Part shown: positions 21,906 to 33,471 of the stretch, piece by piece
Position numbering within the stretch: position 1 is the first letter of the stretch
How the letters are laid out: each line of letters opens with the position of its first letter
Program-made: the position numbers and the translations under genes
Notes under the pieces: generated by a model
Databases searched by the model: none
Told to the model about the DNA's origin: nothing
Seen by the model: only the letters and a program-made list of their open reading frames with translations
From: Knoxdaviesia capensis
Taxonomy: Eukaryota > Ascomycota > Sordariomycetes > Microascales > Gondwanamycetaceae
NCBI GenBank assembly: GCA_001510575.1
Contig: LNGK01000003.1
Span: forward strand, 2,173,741-2,237,740
Direction: 5' to 3'
Length of the DNA stretch: 64,000 nucleotides

Positions 21906-24428
21906 TTATATATAGAAGGAGCCGAAATTATTCGCTTCTTCTCACCAATGTGCTTTGTACACTCAAACCTTTCCCATTCTTTCTTCAGTCCTCACATCTC
22001 GCTCTGCATCAAACTTGATACACACAGGCTCGTATTATCTATCCGCCAGTCAATTCGATGGCAAAAAAAGGTCGCGCAGAAAGCCTCGGCCACTGTTTCA
22101 AGTTTTTCACATTCTCGCTTCCTCCAATCACTTGTGGCCGATGTGTAGCCCTCTGAAATCGCCGTCCAGCTGTTTCTGTGCCCCCCCCCTCCTTTTCGCA
22201 GACACAGAGTGTGTGCACTTACATACTGTACTGCATATGTGCTTCGTGTATTCGCTTCCGCTGCTCTGATTCGCTCTTGGCTGCGAATGCCATCTCCTCA
22301 TCGGGCGGTCATGATTATGCTGGCCGGCTTCTGTTAGCTCTTAACAGAGTTCCTGTGGGTATAGCAGCCATCCTTCAATCTCTAAGTTCCTTATTCGCTG
22401 GGCTTCAACGTTTCTGACCACCCCACACATCCATGATGAAGAATAGGTCGAGTATAATTAGTACAGCACACACTGGCTGTTGCTTAGCTTCGATGGAACA
22501 GACCAACGAATCCACATACGCGGCCAACACGGTCTCCAAAAAGTGACAACGCATCAACATCCAGCTCAGTCATATTTTTGTGTGTCCACTTACTATTGCC
22601 ACGACTGCGAATATCGCACCTATGTGAGAGTTCTATGAACTTACATACGTGTGGGGGGGGCTTGGTGCATGAGCTGGCAGCCAGCCGGGCAAAAAAGAAG
22701 AGAAAATATTTCCAGCCATCTCGACATTGCCAGCTCATAGCTTCAATTTTTTTATTTTTAAAAAATGCAACCACAAAAGTCGGATGATGCACATACATGC
22801 CTGGTACTCTGCTTTGGGGCATATGCACATATTCACACATTGGCTACAGAATCAGAACCCATGTTTCAGCCCAAAGGTCACAGGTGTTGCGATGGGCTGG
22901 AATTGGCTGGAAATACTGGTAAGGAAAGGTGAGTGAGTGTGCATGCAGTAGTACCCGTTCCTCCATGAACTCCACCCCATAAAAATCGAGATAGATACGA
23001 GGGACCTGAATGAGCTGACACCAGGTGAGTTGATGTAGGAACACATTCGTGTTTTTTTCTGGCCTCGACAAGACGGAAGACGGACAAGCAGCCAGACAGA
23101 CAAAAAATATTAGGACCGAAAGCCGGAAGCCACAGAGAAAAATGGAAAAAAAAAAAGACGACAAAAACGACAAAGGAACAGAACATGGCGTTCTGGTTCA
23201 GCTAGTGAATGCATTGACGGCCCAACAGCAGATCCGGTTTCTGAAACATCTTGAGGCATTCCATCGATCGTTTGTGTCAGTCCGCGCATAACTGTGCATA
23301 CAGGCCTCGCCAGCAGGGCTTCATTCTTGGTTCGCCCTCTCTGATTGTTATTTTTATCTAATTCTATGTTGGAGAGGGGGTATTTCCCTGTATTTTGTTT
23401 TCTCAGACTGACCCAATGACTTCTACTCAATAGGGGCGCATTTCAACTCTGATGATATATGTTCATATAGTCTGCGGATATATGCGAATCGGTGGAGCGG
23501 TCTGGAAACACTGTAACGCGAAAACACCAGATGGCTTGCTGTACCACCATATCCGCTGCCATCTGTTGAACAGTTATTTGCGGGTGACACTCTCAGGACG
23601 ACTCATGTCTCTGAAGACCAGACAAAAGGTCGGACGAACAAAAACCCCAAAAAAGAGGCACAAAACTGCGTGAAGACGAAGGAGAAAATATCCCGATGTC
23701 TGTGGTTGCACCCCCTCTCACTGAACTTTGGGTGTTGCAACGTCATGCACTGATGGGCCAATCCCGGGATTTGCATCCTATCAGTCCGGTGCTGTTACAT
23801 CGGGACTCGTTATCTTGTGTTGTTCCCATAGGTGATCTCCAGCGAAAAGATCGTTTTGCCACGAACTGTTCCGGGGCACACGCGGATAGGCGCAGCTGCT
23901 CAATTTTAACGTTGCCCGCAACGATCACCGCTGAGTCGTTTGCAGATGTGAAACATGGACCGAGAAGTGAAGGCCAGGCCGGTTGGGGAAGAGATGTTTA
24001 TCGCATTATCAAACGGCAAGGAAAAGAAAACAACAAAAAATCAAGCAGAGCGACCGTTGGGGGGCTTGGAAATCATTCTCACGCTTCTTCTATTACTCCG
24101 GCTGCTAAGAGCAAGGAGATGTGGAATTTGATACATTTGAAGAAAAAAGGGGCTGCTACTATATGAGAAGATGCGAGTATGACGATCATCAAGTCATGAC
24201 AGGGACCAAAAGAAAAAAAGGAAAGACAGAAAGCAGGAGCAAGAAGAAAAACACAAAAGCAGGAGAGGATGGAATACAGAGTTCAAGACCGACAGAATGG
24301 TATAGCCCATGAGCCAGATGGCAGGAGAGAGAGAGGGGGAAACGAAGAGGAACTGGTATGGGCGAAGAAACAACAAAACAGAACAAACAGTCTGGAATAA
24401 CTTCCAAATAGTTCGGGGTTGCGTTCGT

Positions 24429-26810
24429 TCAAGCCGGCGGGGCCGTCTCCTCCTTGGTGAGTTCCTCAAACCTCCGGGCAATCTCCAGCACCTCGGCATC
24501 GGTGCAGGTGCCGCCCAAGAACATGGATCCAAACGGCAGGCTGCCGGACTCGCCGGGCACGAGCTCGGACGCGTCGAACGAGCCGGCGGGCACGGAGATG
24601 CCGCACAGGTCGAGCATGTTGCCGCAGTGGGTGAAGGTGCCGAGGAACGAGTTGCGGGCGATGGGCTGTTCGCGCACCTGGGCGATGGTGAAGTGGGTGG
24701 GGCTGGTGGGCAGCACGAAGACGTCGATGCCGCGGGCGGCCTGGGTGAACACCTCGGACCGCACGCGCGAGATGAAGGCCTGCTGGGCGTGCAGGTCGCG
24801 GAACACGTCGATGGCGGTCGACTTGCGGGCGAGGGCGGCGCCGAACAGGTCGCGGATGACCGGCAGCAGGTCGTGCTTGTGCTTCTCGAGCCACGCCTCG
24901 GCCGCCGTGCCGTCGTTGCCGGCCAGGTCGGGGATCGACGCCATGCGCTCCAGCACAAAGCTGCCGTCGTACATTAGCTTGCCGGCGCCGTCGAACGGCG
25001 CCCAGTCGACCTGCTGCAGCTGCCCGCCCATGCGCTGCAGCCGCAGCACCGTCTCGGTGAACAGCCGGCGGTACGGCGCCGCACACACCGACAGCGCGTC
25101 GGGCGGCGGGATGCCGAAGCGGAACTGCAGCGCCTTGGGGCCGATCGAGTCGACCAGCCGGTCGTGGTAGCGCATCTCCAGCGGCTTGGCGTACGGGTCC
25201 GCCGCGTCGAAGCGGTCGACGATCTGCCACACGGCGCGGGCGTCAGCGACGGTACCCGCAATGATGGCGATGCAGTCGAGGGCCAGGCAGGCGGGGGTGA
25301 CGCCGACAAACGGCACGGTGCCGCGGGTGGGCTTGAAGCCGACGATGCCGTTGAAGGCGGCGGGCAGGCGGCCGGAGCCGGCGGTGTCGGTGGCGAGCGA
25401 GAAGGCGCACAGCTTGGCGCCGACGTGCACGACGGAGCCGGACGACGAGCCGCCGGAGATGAAGGCGGGGTGGTGCACGGACGAGCAGGTGCCGTACGGC
25501 GAGCGCTGGCCGGTCAGGCCGGTGGCCAGCTGGTCGAGGTTGGCCTTGCCGAGGAAGAGGGCGCCGGCGGCGAGCACGGCGGAGTGCACGGGCGCGGTGA
25601 TGGTGGCGATGTGGGCGAGCGGCGGGCACGCGGTGGTGGTCGGCAGGCCGGCGACGGAGATGGAGTCCTTGACGCTGAACGGCACGCCGAAGAGCGGCGG
25701 CAGGGCGCTGCGGTCGGGGCAGCGGGCGGCGAGGTGGCGGGCGGCGTCCAGCACGGCGGCCTTGGGGAGCAGGTGGATCCAGCTGCCGGGGTTGACCTTC
25801 TCGTAGGCCTCGATGCGGGCGTAGAGCGCCTCGACGACGGCCACGGGCGACACGCCGGAGCGGTAGGCGGCGCGCAGGCGCGGGATGGACAGGTCGCCGT
25901 CCCACTCGACGGGGGTGTGGGGCGGGGTGGACGACAGGGCCGAGGCGGCGGCGGCGTCGGGGGTGATGGTGGCCAGGGCGTCGACCATGGGGTCGAGGTC
26001 GGCGACGAAGCCGAAGAGGCCCTGCGACCAGTGCAGCATGTCGAGGCTGGCGGATTTGAAGGCCGGGTTGTAGCCGTCGGTGGCCTCGGTGATTGCGCCT
26101 ATGTGGTGGAAGGGGGGGGGGTGTTAGTATGGGACCGTGAGGATGTGTGGGCTGGAGTGACAGATGGCTGCGCGCAGAAGACAGCCGCACCTGGCGGTCC
26201 AGAAGAGGGGCTTATCGAACTTACAGCACTCGAAGCCGCGGTCGTTGGCCTCGCGGAAGGTGGTGGCCACGCAGCACTCGGTGGTGACGCCGCCCATGAT
26301 GATATGGGTGATGCCGTAGGCCTTGAGCTTGCGCAGCAGATCGGTGCTCCAGAAGGCGCCCTTGCCGGGCTTGTCGATGACGACCTCGCCGGGCCGCGGC
26401 CGCAGCTCGTCGACAAAGTCGTGGCCGTACTCGCCGCGCACGAGCAGGCGGCCCATGTTGCCGCGATCGCCAATGGCGGAGCCGGGGGCGGCATACTGCG
26501 ACGCCGGGGCGGCGACCTGGCGCGCGGTCTTGCTGGCGGGACAGTCCGACATGTCGGGCAGCTGGCCCTCGCGGGTGTGGAAGATGGCGGCGAGGTTGGG
26601 GCCGGCGGCGCGGCAGGCGTCCAGCAGGCGGCGGGCGGGGGCGATGGCGGCCAGCACGGCGGCCAGGTCGCCGCCCTGCACCTCGCCGAAGCCGCCGGGC
26701 AGCAGGAAGTCGCGCTGCATGTCGATGAGCAGCAGGGCGGTGCGCGACGGCGGGAAGGAGAAGGGGTACGGCTTTGCCGCGACGGTGACGAGGGGGGTTG
26801 GGCCGCCCAT
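24429..26810 (-). CDS. Fusion of isochorismatase-type hydrolase and allophanate-hydrolase-like amidase
   Basis: Predicted bifunctional cytosolic C-N hydrolase, 751 residues. Exons 26810-26225 and 26098-24429; the 126-bp intron (GTAAGT, CATAG, phase 1) joins RGFEC to CAITEATDGYNPAFK inside the first domain. Residues 1-240 are a cysteine hydrolase of the isochorismatase superfamily: ALLLIDMQRDF (Asp30), IDKPGKGAFWSTDL (Lys147) and GGVTTECCVATTFREAND (Cys180) form the usual D-K-C triad, most like biuret hydrolase/RutB. Residues about 260-751 are an amidase-signature domain with Lys339 (SVKDS), Ser413 (SGGSSSGS) and Ser437 (TDTAGSGRLPAAFN). DTAGSGR is the form typical of allophanate hydrolases. 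The C-terminal cyclotransferase-like domain of bacterial AtzF is absent. Biuret to allophanate to ammonia is the simplest proposal; ureidoacrylate or other ureides remain possible. The ATG follows a long open minisatellite leader, so the start is the first plausible one. Divergent from an NCS1 permease. Confidence 0.92.
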
Positions 26811-26912
26811 CGTGTCTGGGAGGGTGTGAAGTGTGGGGGGATGTTTGGCAGGGTTGGTGAGAGGATGATGGGAGGAACTGGAGATGGTGGTGACTTCCTG
26901 GGGAGAGGAGAG

Positions 26913-27033
26913 GAAGACGAGAAGAAGACGAGAAGAAGACGAGAAGAAGACGAGAAGAAGACGAGAAGAAGACGAGAAGAAGACGAGAAGAAGACGAGAA
27001 GAAGACGACAAGAAGACGAGAAGAAGACGAGAA
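26913..27033. repeat. 11-bp minisatellite, 11 copies of GAAGACGAGAA
   Basis: Eleven head-to-tail copies. The ninth (27001-27011) differs by one base (GACAA for GAGAA). As 11 is not a multiple of 3, every frame on the plus strand cycles through the same 11-residue peptide and stays open. It lies 103-223 bp upstream of the hydrolase start codon. Confidence 0.95.
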
Positions 27034-28293
27034 GAAGGGAGGGAAAGGAAGGACAGAAGAGAAGCAGGAGGAAGCGTGGCCGAGGAGGTTATCAACGGGC
27101 CAAGGCCGAGAAATAGCTTCGGCAAGCTTCGAAGACAGATGAGAGTCAAGAGGAGGGTGTGGTATTTGGACTCCCCCGACCAACGGAGCTGAGGATGGGA
27201 TTCTGTACGATATAAGTGGGAGACGGACACCCCCGGACGGACTTCTTGCCTTCTCGAGGGGGGTTTGCAAGCGGCAGATAGAGTGGAGGGATAGGGGTTA
27301 TTGTTTGGTAAGAGAATGCCGGGGAGGCAATTTTGGGAGGAAGAGAGTAAAGAAGAAGATGGGCCGGAGACGGAGGCCGTAGGGTGTTACAGAGACGAGG
27401 GGACGGAATTATAGGGCGGGAAGCGAGTGGTATAGTGGTACGGTGGTGGTGTAGAAAAGGTGAGGGCCGCGGAACAGACGGGAGGATAGACGCTCTGGTG
27501 GTGGCTTTGGGGGGGGACCGCTACAAGACAGGACCGGGTGAGGTTGAGGGAATATCGGGGGGATATATGTGTGAGCCAGTGAAGTCAAAGGAGGGACCGA
27601 AGTGCGGAATAGCCGTGGAAGGAAGAAGCTGAGAAAATGGGAGAGAGATGCCTCGTAGTGTGGCGGGGTGGAAGAAGGAGAAGAAGAAGAGGAAGGGAAA
27701 GAAGAAGAAGAAGCGGGAGGTGTGCGTGGAACACGGGAGCGCGGAGACGAATCAAGCAGCCTCGAGCCGGGTGAAGAAAGGAGGACTATGGCTATAGTGG
27801 TGCGTCAGGCAGTCCCTGGCCTATAATATCTCCATAGTGTAGCGTCGAGGTTCCTGGTGCAGCGCTATAACACGCTATAAGTGAATAGCTGCCACAGGGA
27901 CCTTTCCTAATCTCCGACAGTTCAGCATAGGTGCTGATGGACGCTTCCGACGAGTCTGGTGGCCAGCTACAGTCGCTATGAGGGCGAGAAGCCAGCCAAT
28001 CTTGGAGCCCTTCAACACGACGAAACATCAAAAGGCGAGACCGGCCCGACTGGCCCGACCGGCGGCCGACCGAACCCCCCCCCGGAAGGCTACTAGGTCA
28101 CCGACTTCACAGTACACATATCGCAGTCAAGAGCCCTCGGCTGCTTCCTCGCCGAAGGGCCGACGCCCCCCCGCTTCGCCTGGCAAACGGGCGCTGAAGA
28201 CTATGAGCCCGGGGGCCGGCTATCACCACGGCCAGGGCTGGAGATACCACCCGCGCAGGCAGAGGGAAAGCGCGCATACACTAGCGACGAGTG

Positions 28294-28317
28294 GTGTGTG
28301 TGTGTGTGTGTGTGTGT
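28294..28317. repeat. (TG)n microsatellite
   Basis: About 12 TG units in the divergent control region. Confidence 0.95.
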
Positions 28318-28832
28318 CGATTGAATTAGACATCTTCCAGAACACAGTGTAGCGGTCTCTGGTGGACTTCCGCCCCACGCGAACAGTGAGGCTGAGCGGG
28401 CAATCACACAATGCTCGCTTATCCCCCTTCCCCCCGCCCCCCGCTAATCGGACCATGATGAGATTGCTATGTGGCCCGGCGGGGGCCCGGCGGGCACAAT
28501 TTTTGATTTTCGGGCGGGTGGGCCTCTAGGGGGCGCGCTGGGGAGCGCTGGGGGTCGACCGACGGCGGCGGCGGCGGCGGGGCGGGGGACTGATAGAGAA
28601 GATACAGAGAAGATACAGAGATAGATATGGGCACACACACAGCACAGAGCACGGCACATACAAGTGAATAGAGGCCTGGGAGAGTAAAATCCCAATTGAG
28701 TCTGGCTGTGGTTGACAGAAGATGTATTTTGAACTTCCCATCCGTTGGCATTGGAGGTGTTCGAGAAAACAGTGAGAGACCAAAAAAATAAGGACGAAAA
28801 AAGCGAGGTCCCAACGCCCCCCCGTTATAAGC

Positions 28833-28943
28833 TTATCACCCCCCCTTTACAGGCCTATCGTTATCTCGGCCCAATCACTCACTCCGGGCGGCTGTAACGA
28901 CATGTTCTTTTCCGCTCCGGCGGCCGAAGGGCTCTATCTATCT
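28833..28943. promoter_or_regulatory. Cluster of five HGATAR motifs (GATA-factor sites)
   Basis: On the minus strand: TGATAA (28838-28833), CGATAG (28860-28855), AGATAA (28866-28861), and two overlapping AGATAG (28943-28938 and 28939-28934). HGATAR is the binding motif of AreA/NIT2-type nitrogen GATA regulators, which favour closely spaced sites. With equal base use one site is expected about every 340 bp over both strands, so this density is notable. Function is inferred. Confidence 0.5.
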
Positions 28944-29762
28944 GATTTTGGCTCTCCTCTTTTTTGTTCTGGTGGCGGTCCTGATATTGGGACCTGGATT
29001 TTAAGGACTGCAGGACAGGACAGAAAAGCCGAACTATGGCCTCTTTTTCGCCTGTGGGGTGGCCACCCTGAGTTGTCTTTGCTCTGTGTCCACGGTCCGG
29101 GCTGACACGCCGAATCGCCGGGCCAGCTCTACGCCGTGTTTTGAGCGTATTGGTCCCTTGGGTCTGTATCTGTCGATATCAGATACAATTCCCTCGCTCG
29201 GTACGGAGGAGTCAACAAACACCACCCCCTGGTTCCTGGCCCCTAGAGCGGTTTTTTTTTTCTTTTTTTCTTTTCCTCTCCCCTCCGTGCTCGGCCTAGT
29301 TCGCCGGCTCCACACTTCTGTCGCGGGTTTTCGCCTATTCCAGACCGGGATTAGACCCGAAAAGGGGGCCGATTCTGACGAGGTCTGGCCACACCCGATA
29401 TCGTAGGAGGGCAAAAAAAAAAAGGGAAGGGTAGAAAATCCTTTCGTTTTGCATGGTCTGGCTGCTCAACCTTGGTGCTGTTTTCCAACAGAGGCCCTAT
29501 CTCTGCTCTGTCTTTTGTCCTTATAACCCCCCCCTCCCGCCCTCCCGGCCTGCCGCAGGGCCCGGCCCGTTCTGGCCCGTCTCTTGTGTGTTGTGGCTTT
29601 CCTTTGCAAACGCCCTATCTGAAGAGCCGGGCCTTGATGCTTGGGGACCTTGGCCTCCTGCGCTGCTTTGCACCTGTCCGGTGTCTCTCTGGCTCTGACC
29701 CACGCGACTGACAGGGCCGAGATCTTTCTGGCTCGCTTCTGGTTTCCCTGTTTGGCTGTTCT

Positions 29763-29764
<2 letters not shown>

Positions 29765-29797
<33 letters not shown>
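29765..29797. repeat. (TC)n microsatellite
   Basis: About 16 uninterrupted TC units in the pyrimidine-rich permease leader region. Confidence 0.95.
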
Positions 29798-29800
<3 letters not shown>

Positions 29801-29944
29801 ACTCTGTGTGTGTCTTGTGGTCTGGGTCCCTTAGAGCCGTGCACCACCAGCAGAGCAAACGAGCACATCCTTGTTCGTGCCACTTGGTGTTCTTTCCAAC
29901 TTGGCCGGCCTCTGGATTCCAAGCAAGTCCACCCACTCACATTT

Positions 29945-29971
29945 TCTCTCTCTCTCTCTCTCTCTCTCTCT
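29945..29971. repeat. (TC)n microsatellite
   Basis: About 13 TC units, second CT run upstream of the permease. Confidence 0.95.
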
Positions 29972-30733
29972 TCTTCATTCACGCCCACACACATATCGTC
30001 TATCTGATTATCTCCTCGTCCCCCCATCCTGCAATCTGGTGTGTGGTCCCGGCCCTGTCACATCTTGGCCCTCGTCCCTCTATCCGCCCCCCCCTAATCT
30101 GTGTGCGTGCCTCTCTTTGTTCGGTGCCGCCGGCCTTCCTTCGTCCCCCGTCCTCTACACCGGTTCGTTGCCAGTATCGGCTTGTCACTCTTCGCTTCTT
30201 CCCCCCCCCCACCCATCCTGTCCTGGACATAGCCAAACATTCCTGCCCGGCGGTTCCCCCATCTGCGTGCCACTCTATCGTTCTGGCGGGTTTCTGCAGA
30301 GACACTCTATATCACAAGGGACATATAAGTTTCCTTCTTTTCCTCTCTCATTTTGTGCCGTTCTTTCTTGGACACCCTTGTTGCCCAGGTCTTCCTCCCT
30401 CTCTCTCTCATTCTCTCTTCTGACTTCTTCCTCTTGCCCCTTGCCACCCCCTACCCAACACCCCTCCCCCCCTGGCCGTCATATCTTGACGTCCGGCATT
30501 GTGGATTTCGCCTTTGCATAATCCCATCCCACGCTGTTGGGTATCTTGGGTTCCTGGGAACGTTGTGTGTGTGTGTGTGGAGACTTTGGACTGTTATATA
30601 CATATCCTGTATATATCTTCAATCTCCCCCAAAGCCTCACCTCACCCTTCATCCTTTCTTCTCTTCTTCTTCCCTCTCCACCCACCCGTGCCAACTCCCC
30701 TGACCCTCCCGGCTTTCTGCAACGTGCTTGAAC

Positions 30734-32653
30734 ATGTTCTCCTTCCTCAACCGCGACCGCCTGCGCGCTCGCATCGAGCCGCAGCTGCACCTGCGCGTGC
30801 CGTTCGTGGCCGGTGTCTACAGCAACAGCCCGCGATGGTCCAACAAGGACCTCGACCCCTTGCTGCCGGAGAAGCGCACCTGGGGCGGCCTTGACTACTG
30901 GGCGTACTGGTCCAGTGATATGGTGAGTTTTCCATGTCCCCGCACTGGTTTCTGCTTTTCTCTGCTTCTCTCTCCCTTGTGTGCTGTCGGGTGTGTCGTG
31001 ACCGGGGTCTGGCCTTCGGCCCGGATCGCTGCTGCAGGTGCCGTGTGTGGCCCGTGCTCACCGACGGGCAGTTTCGGTGAAGCCGGCCTTAGGCGCCGGA
31101 CCGGGATTATCTCCGCCACGCAAAACTTCAACGAAAGAAAGCAAAATAAAGTACTGGTCCGCAAATGAACCCATGCTAACACCCCACAGCTCGCCCCTCC
31201 CCTCGCCTCGACCGTGTCCACCGTCATGTCGCTCGGCTTCACGGCGCGCGAGACCATCCCGATCGTGTTCTTCGGCTTCCTGATCTGCTCGGTGGTGATC
31301 ACGCTGACCGGCAAGATGGGCGCCAAGTACAGCATCGCGTTCCCGGTGATTGTGCGCTCGATCTTCGGCATGTACGGCTCGCTGCCGGCGATCTGCATCC
31401 GCTCGTTCGTGGCGCTGATGTGGACGGCGATCCTGACCGTGCAGGCCGGCGTGTTCCTGCGGCGCTGCATCGAGGCCATCTGGCCCAGCTTCATCACGTT
31501 CCCGAACCACCTGCCGCCGTCGGCCAACATCGACTCGGGCGACCTGCTGTGCGTGTTCCTGTACTGGTTCCTGCAGACCGGGCTCGCGCTGATGCCGATC
31601 GAGAAGCTGCGCATCCTGTTCCTCGTCAAGGCTGCCGTGGTGCCGCCGACCTTCCTGGCGCTGTTCATCTGGGCCGCCGTCGTCACGCATGGCGGCGGCC
31701 CGCTCGTCACCGGCAAGATGCAGCCGACGTCGACCTACATGAACACGGCCTACTCGGTGCTGACCGGCCTCAACGCCATCATCGGGCTGTTCTCGTCGCT
31801 GGCCGTCAACATGCCGGATTTCGGCCGGTTCTCCAAGAACAACCTGGCCGGCGGCCACCAGTACATGGCGCTGCCGATCATCGGCACGCTGGGCGCGCTC
31901 ACGCCGATCTTCGTCACCTCGGCGAACCAGTACCTGTGGGGCGACTTCGAGTGGTACATGCCGGCCGTCATCGCCAACTTCGACTCGCGCGCCGCCAAGT
32001 TCTTCGTGTCGGCCAGCTTCATCCTGGCCACCATCGGCAACCAGGTGGCCGCCGGCACCTACCCGTTCTCCAACGACGTGGCGGGCCTGTGGCCCAAGTA
32101 CGTCAACCAGCTGCGCGCCACGCTGTTCATCTGCGTCTTCTGCATCGCCTCGACGCCGTGGAACATCGTGCGCAACGCCGCCGGCCTGCTCGCCTTCCTG
32201 TCGGGCTACTCGTGCCTGATGGGCCCGCTCGCCGGCGTCATGGTCACCGACTACTACCTGATCAAGAAGGCCAGGCTGGACGTGCACGCCATGTACCAGG
32301 ACGGCCCGTCCGGCATCTACTGGTACACCGGCGGCTTCAACCTGCGCGCCTGGGGCGCCTTCATCGTCGGCTTCGCGCCGCTGATGCCCGGCTTCGCCAA
32401 GAGCATCGACAACAGCCTCGACATCGGCGGCGCCTGGAAGATCTACTCGTTCGCCTGGCTCTTCGGCTTCTTCATCTCGTCGCTCGTCTACTACGCCATC
32501 AACTACTTCTTCCCCCAGACCGTGTCGCTTGTCGACGAGGCCGTGCTGCCGCCCCAGAAGGGCGAGTCGACCCCTGACATCGAGGGTGTGGGCATCGACG
32601 AGAAGGGCCTGCAGACTTCCGTGGATAAGAAGGATGACTCGACCTCTGTTTAA
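30734..32653 (+). CDS. NCS1 permease, Fur type (uracil/allantoin/ureide-like substrate)
   Basis: Plasma-membrane proton symporter of the nucleobase-cation-symport-1 family, 550 residues with about 12 hydrophobic segments. Exons 30734-30922 and 31190-32653; the 267-bp intron has a GTGAGT donor, a GCTAAC branch site (31175-31180) and a CACAG acceptor, phase 0. Family blocks: WSNKDLDPLLPEKRTWGGLDYWAYW before the first helix (only its parts are quoted as one motif region, residues about 33-60), GKMGAKYSIAFPVIVRSIFG, AIWPSFITFPNHLPPSA, LAVNMPDFGRFSKNN and SGYSCLMGPLAGVMVTDYYL. The tail is hydrophilic and acidic with Ser/Thr, typical of regulated fungal Fur permeases. Known Fur members carry uracil, allantoin, uric acid or other bases, so the exact substrate is open. 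Placed divergent to the two-domain hydrolase and next to a DAL81-like regulator, which suggests import of the hydrolase substrate. Confidence 0.94.
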
Positions 32654-33300
32654 CCGGCTCGGCTTGTTGGCTACCGCCTGCAGCTTGCTGAGAGAGTGTC
32701 TGAGTGGGTGTCTTGGATAGGACTTTGGGCTAATCTCCTAATTCTATGTTTGTGGATTTCTGTCTTTTTAATGCCTTATTTAACTTGCAAATCTCTTCAA
32801 ATGCTGCTCTGTGAATGTGAACTGATACCGTCCCCGGAGTCGAATTCGGCGCCGGAGCCCGATACGGCCGAGATGTGGCTCGGAAGAAGGGCATGAGATC
32901 GTGTAAGCACTGGAATAAACCGGCCCAAGAAAAACCCCCCACTAAACGAGTGAATGCAAAACCTATATCAATGCCTCGGGATAAAAGGCAAGGAGGCGAA
33001 TCATGTAAAAAAACCACACGATAGCCAGGCCACTAAGTTAAATAAATCTATTATGTTAAACCATTAGAAATTCTGCACCCGCATAGATTGGAGCCAAGAA
33101 CGTAACAGCGGCAAATTCTCCGTTTTAAACTCCGGGCGCGGGAAATCCAAAAGAGACCAGCACAAATAAATAGCCCTAATAAATCCAACAACCCAACAAT
33201 CACAATGGAAATACCCCCATAACCAAACATGCTGTCAAATTCCGACCCGAAATAAAAGACATAAAAAACCATAGACAAAACAAAGAGGATGCTAAACTCC
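32654..33300. other. Convergent 3' spacer, permease / regulator
   Basis: About 650 bp with both 3' ends. The regulator side is A-rich on plus. No gene seen. Confidence 0.6.
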
Positions 33301-33437
33301 TCAGTAATCATCATATTCCAGGTTGGACATGTGCGACCGCACCATCCCGTTGTGATAATCGCCAACCGTGACCGCCGGGTTTGCAGAGACTGACGGCGAC
33401 GGATCAAATGTGGCGTTGAGCTCGCCAAACCACGCGA

Positions 33438-33471
<34 letters not shown>

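Larger units (their letters stand above)
19101..24428. other. 5.3-kb gene-poor spacer
   Basis: No reading frame with recognisable domains. It holds short tracts only: an A/G run at about 19706-19735, CCACCACCACC near 19868-19890, an (AC)n run at 21880-21905 and two telomere-like units at 21794-21807. It lies between the MSB1-like leader and the 3' end of the fusion hydrolase gene. Confidence 0.5.
26811..30733. promoter_or_regulatory. 3.9-kb divergent control region, hydrolase fusion / permease
   Basis: No gene seen. The hydrolase side (about 26880-27750) is purine-rich on plus and the permease side (about 29440-30720) is pyrimidine-rich on plus, so each half mirrors the direction of its gene. 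It contains an 11-bp minisatellite, GATA motifs near 28.85 kb, a GT run and two CT runs, listed separately. Confidence 0.6.

Noticed and set aside
25164..27116. 650-codon open frame antisense to the hydrolase fusion and through the minisatellite
   Set aside because: Made of Gly/Ala/Val shadow sequence, then the 11-residue minisatellite peptide; the opposite strand has intact catalytic motifs.
29641..30423. 260-codon plus-strand open frame upstream of the permease
   Set aside because: Contains two CT microsatellites translated as Ser-Leu repeats; no domain.
31058..32287. 409-codon open frame antisense to the permease
   Set aside because: Charged Arg/His/Asp-rich shadow of a GC-rich exon.
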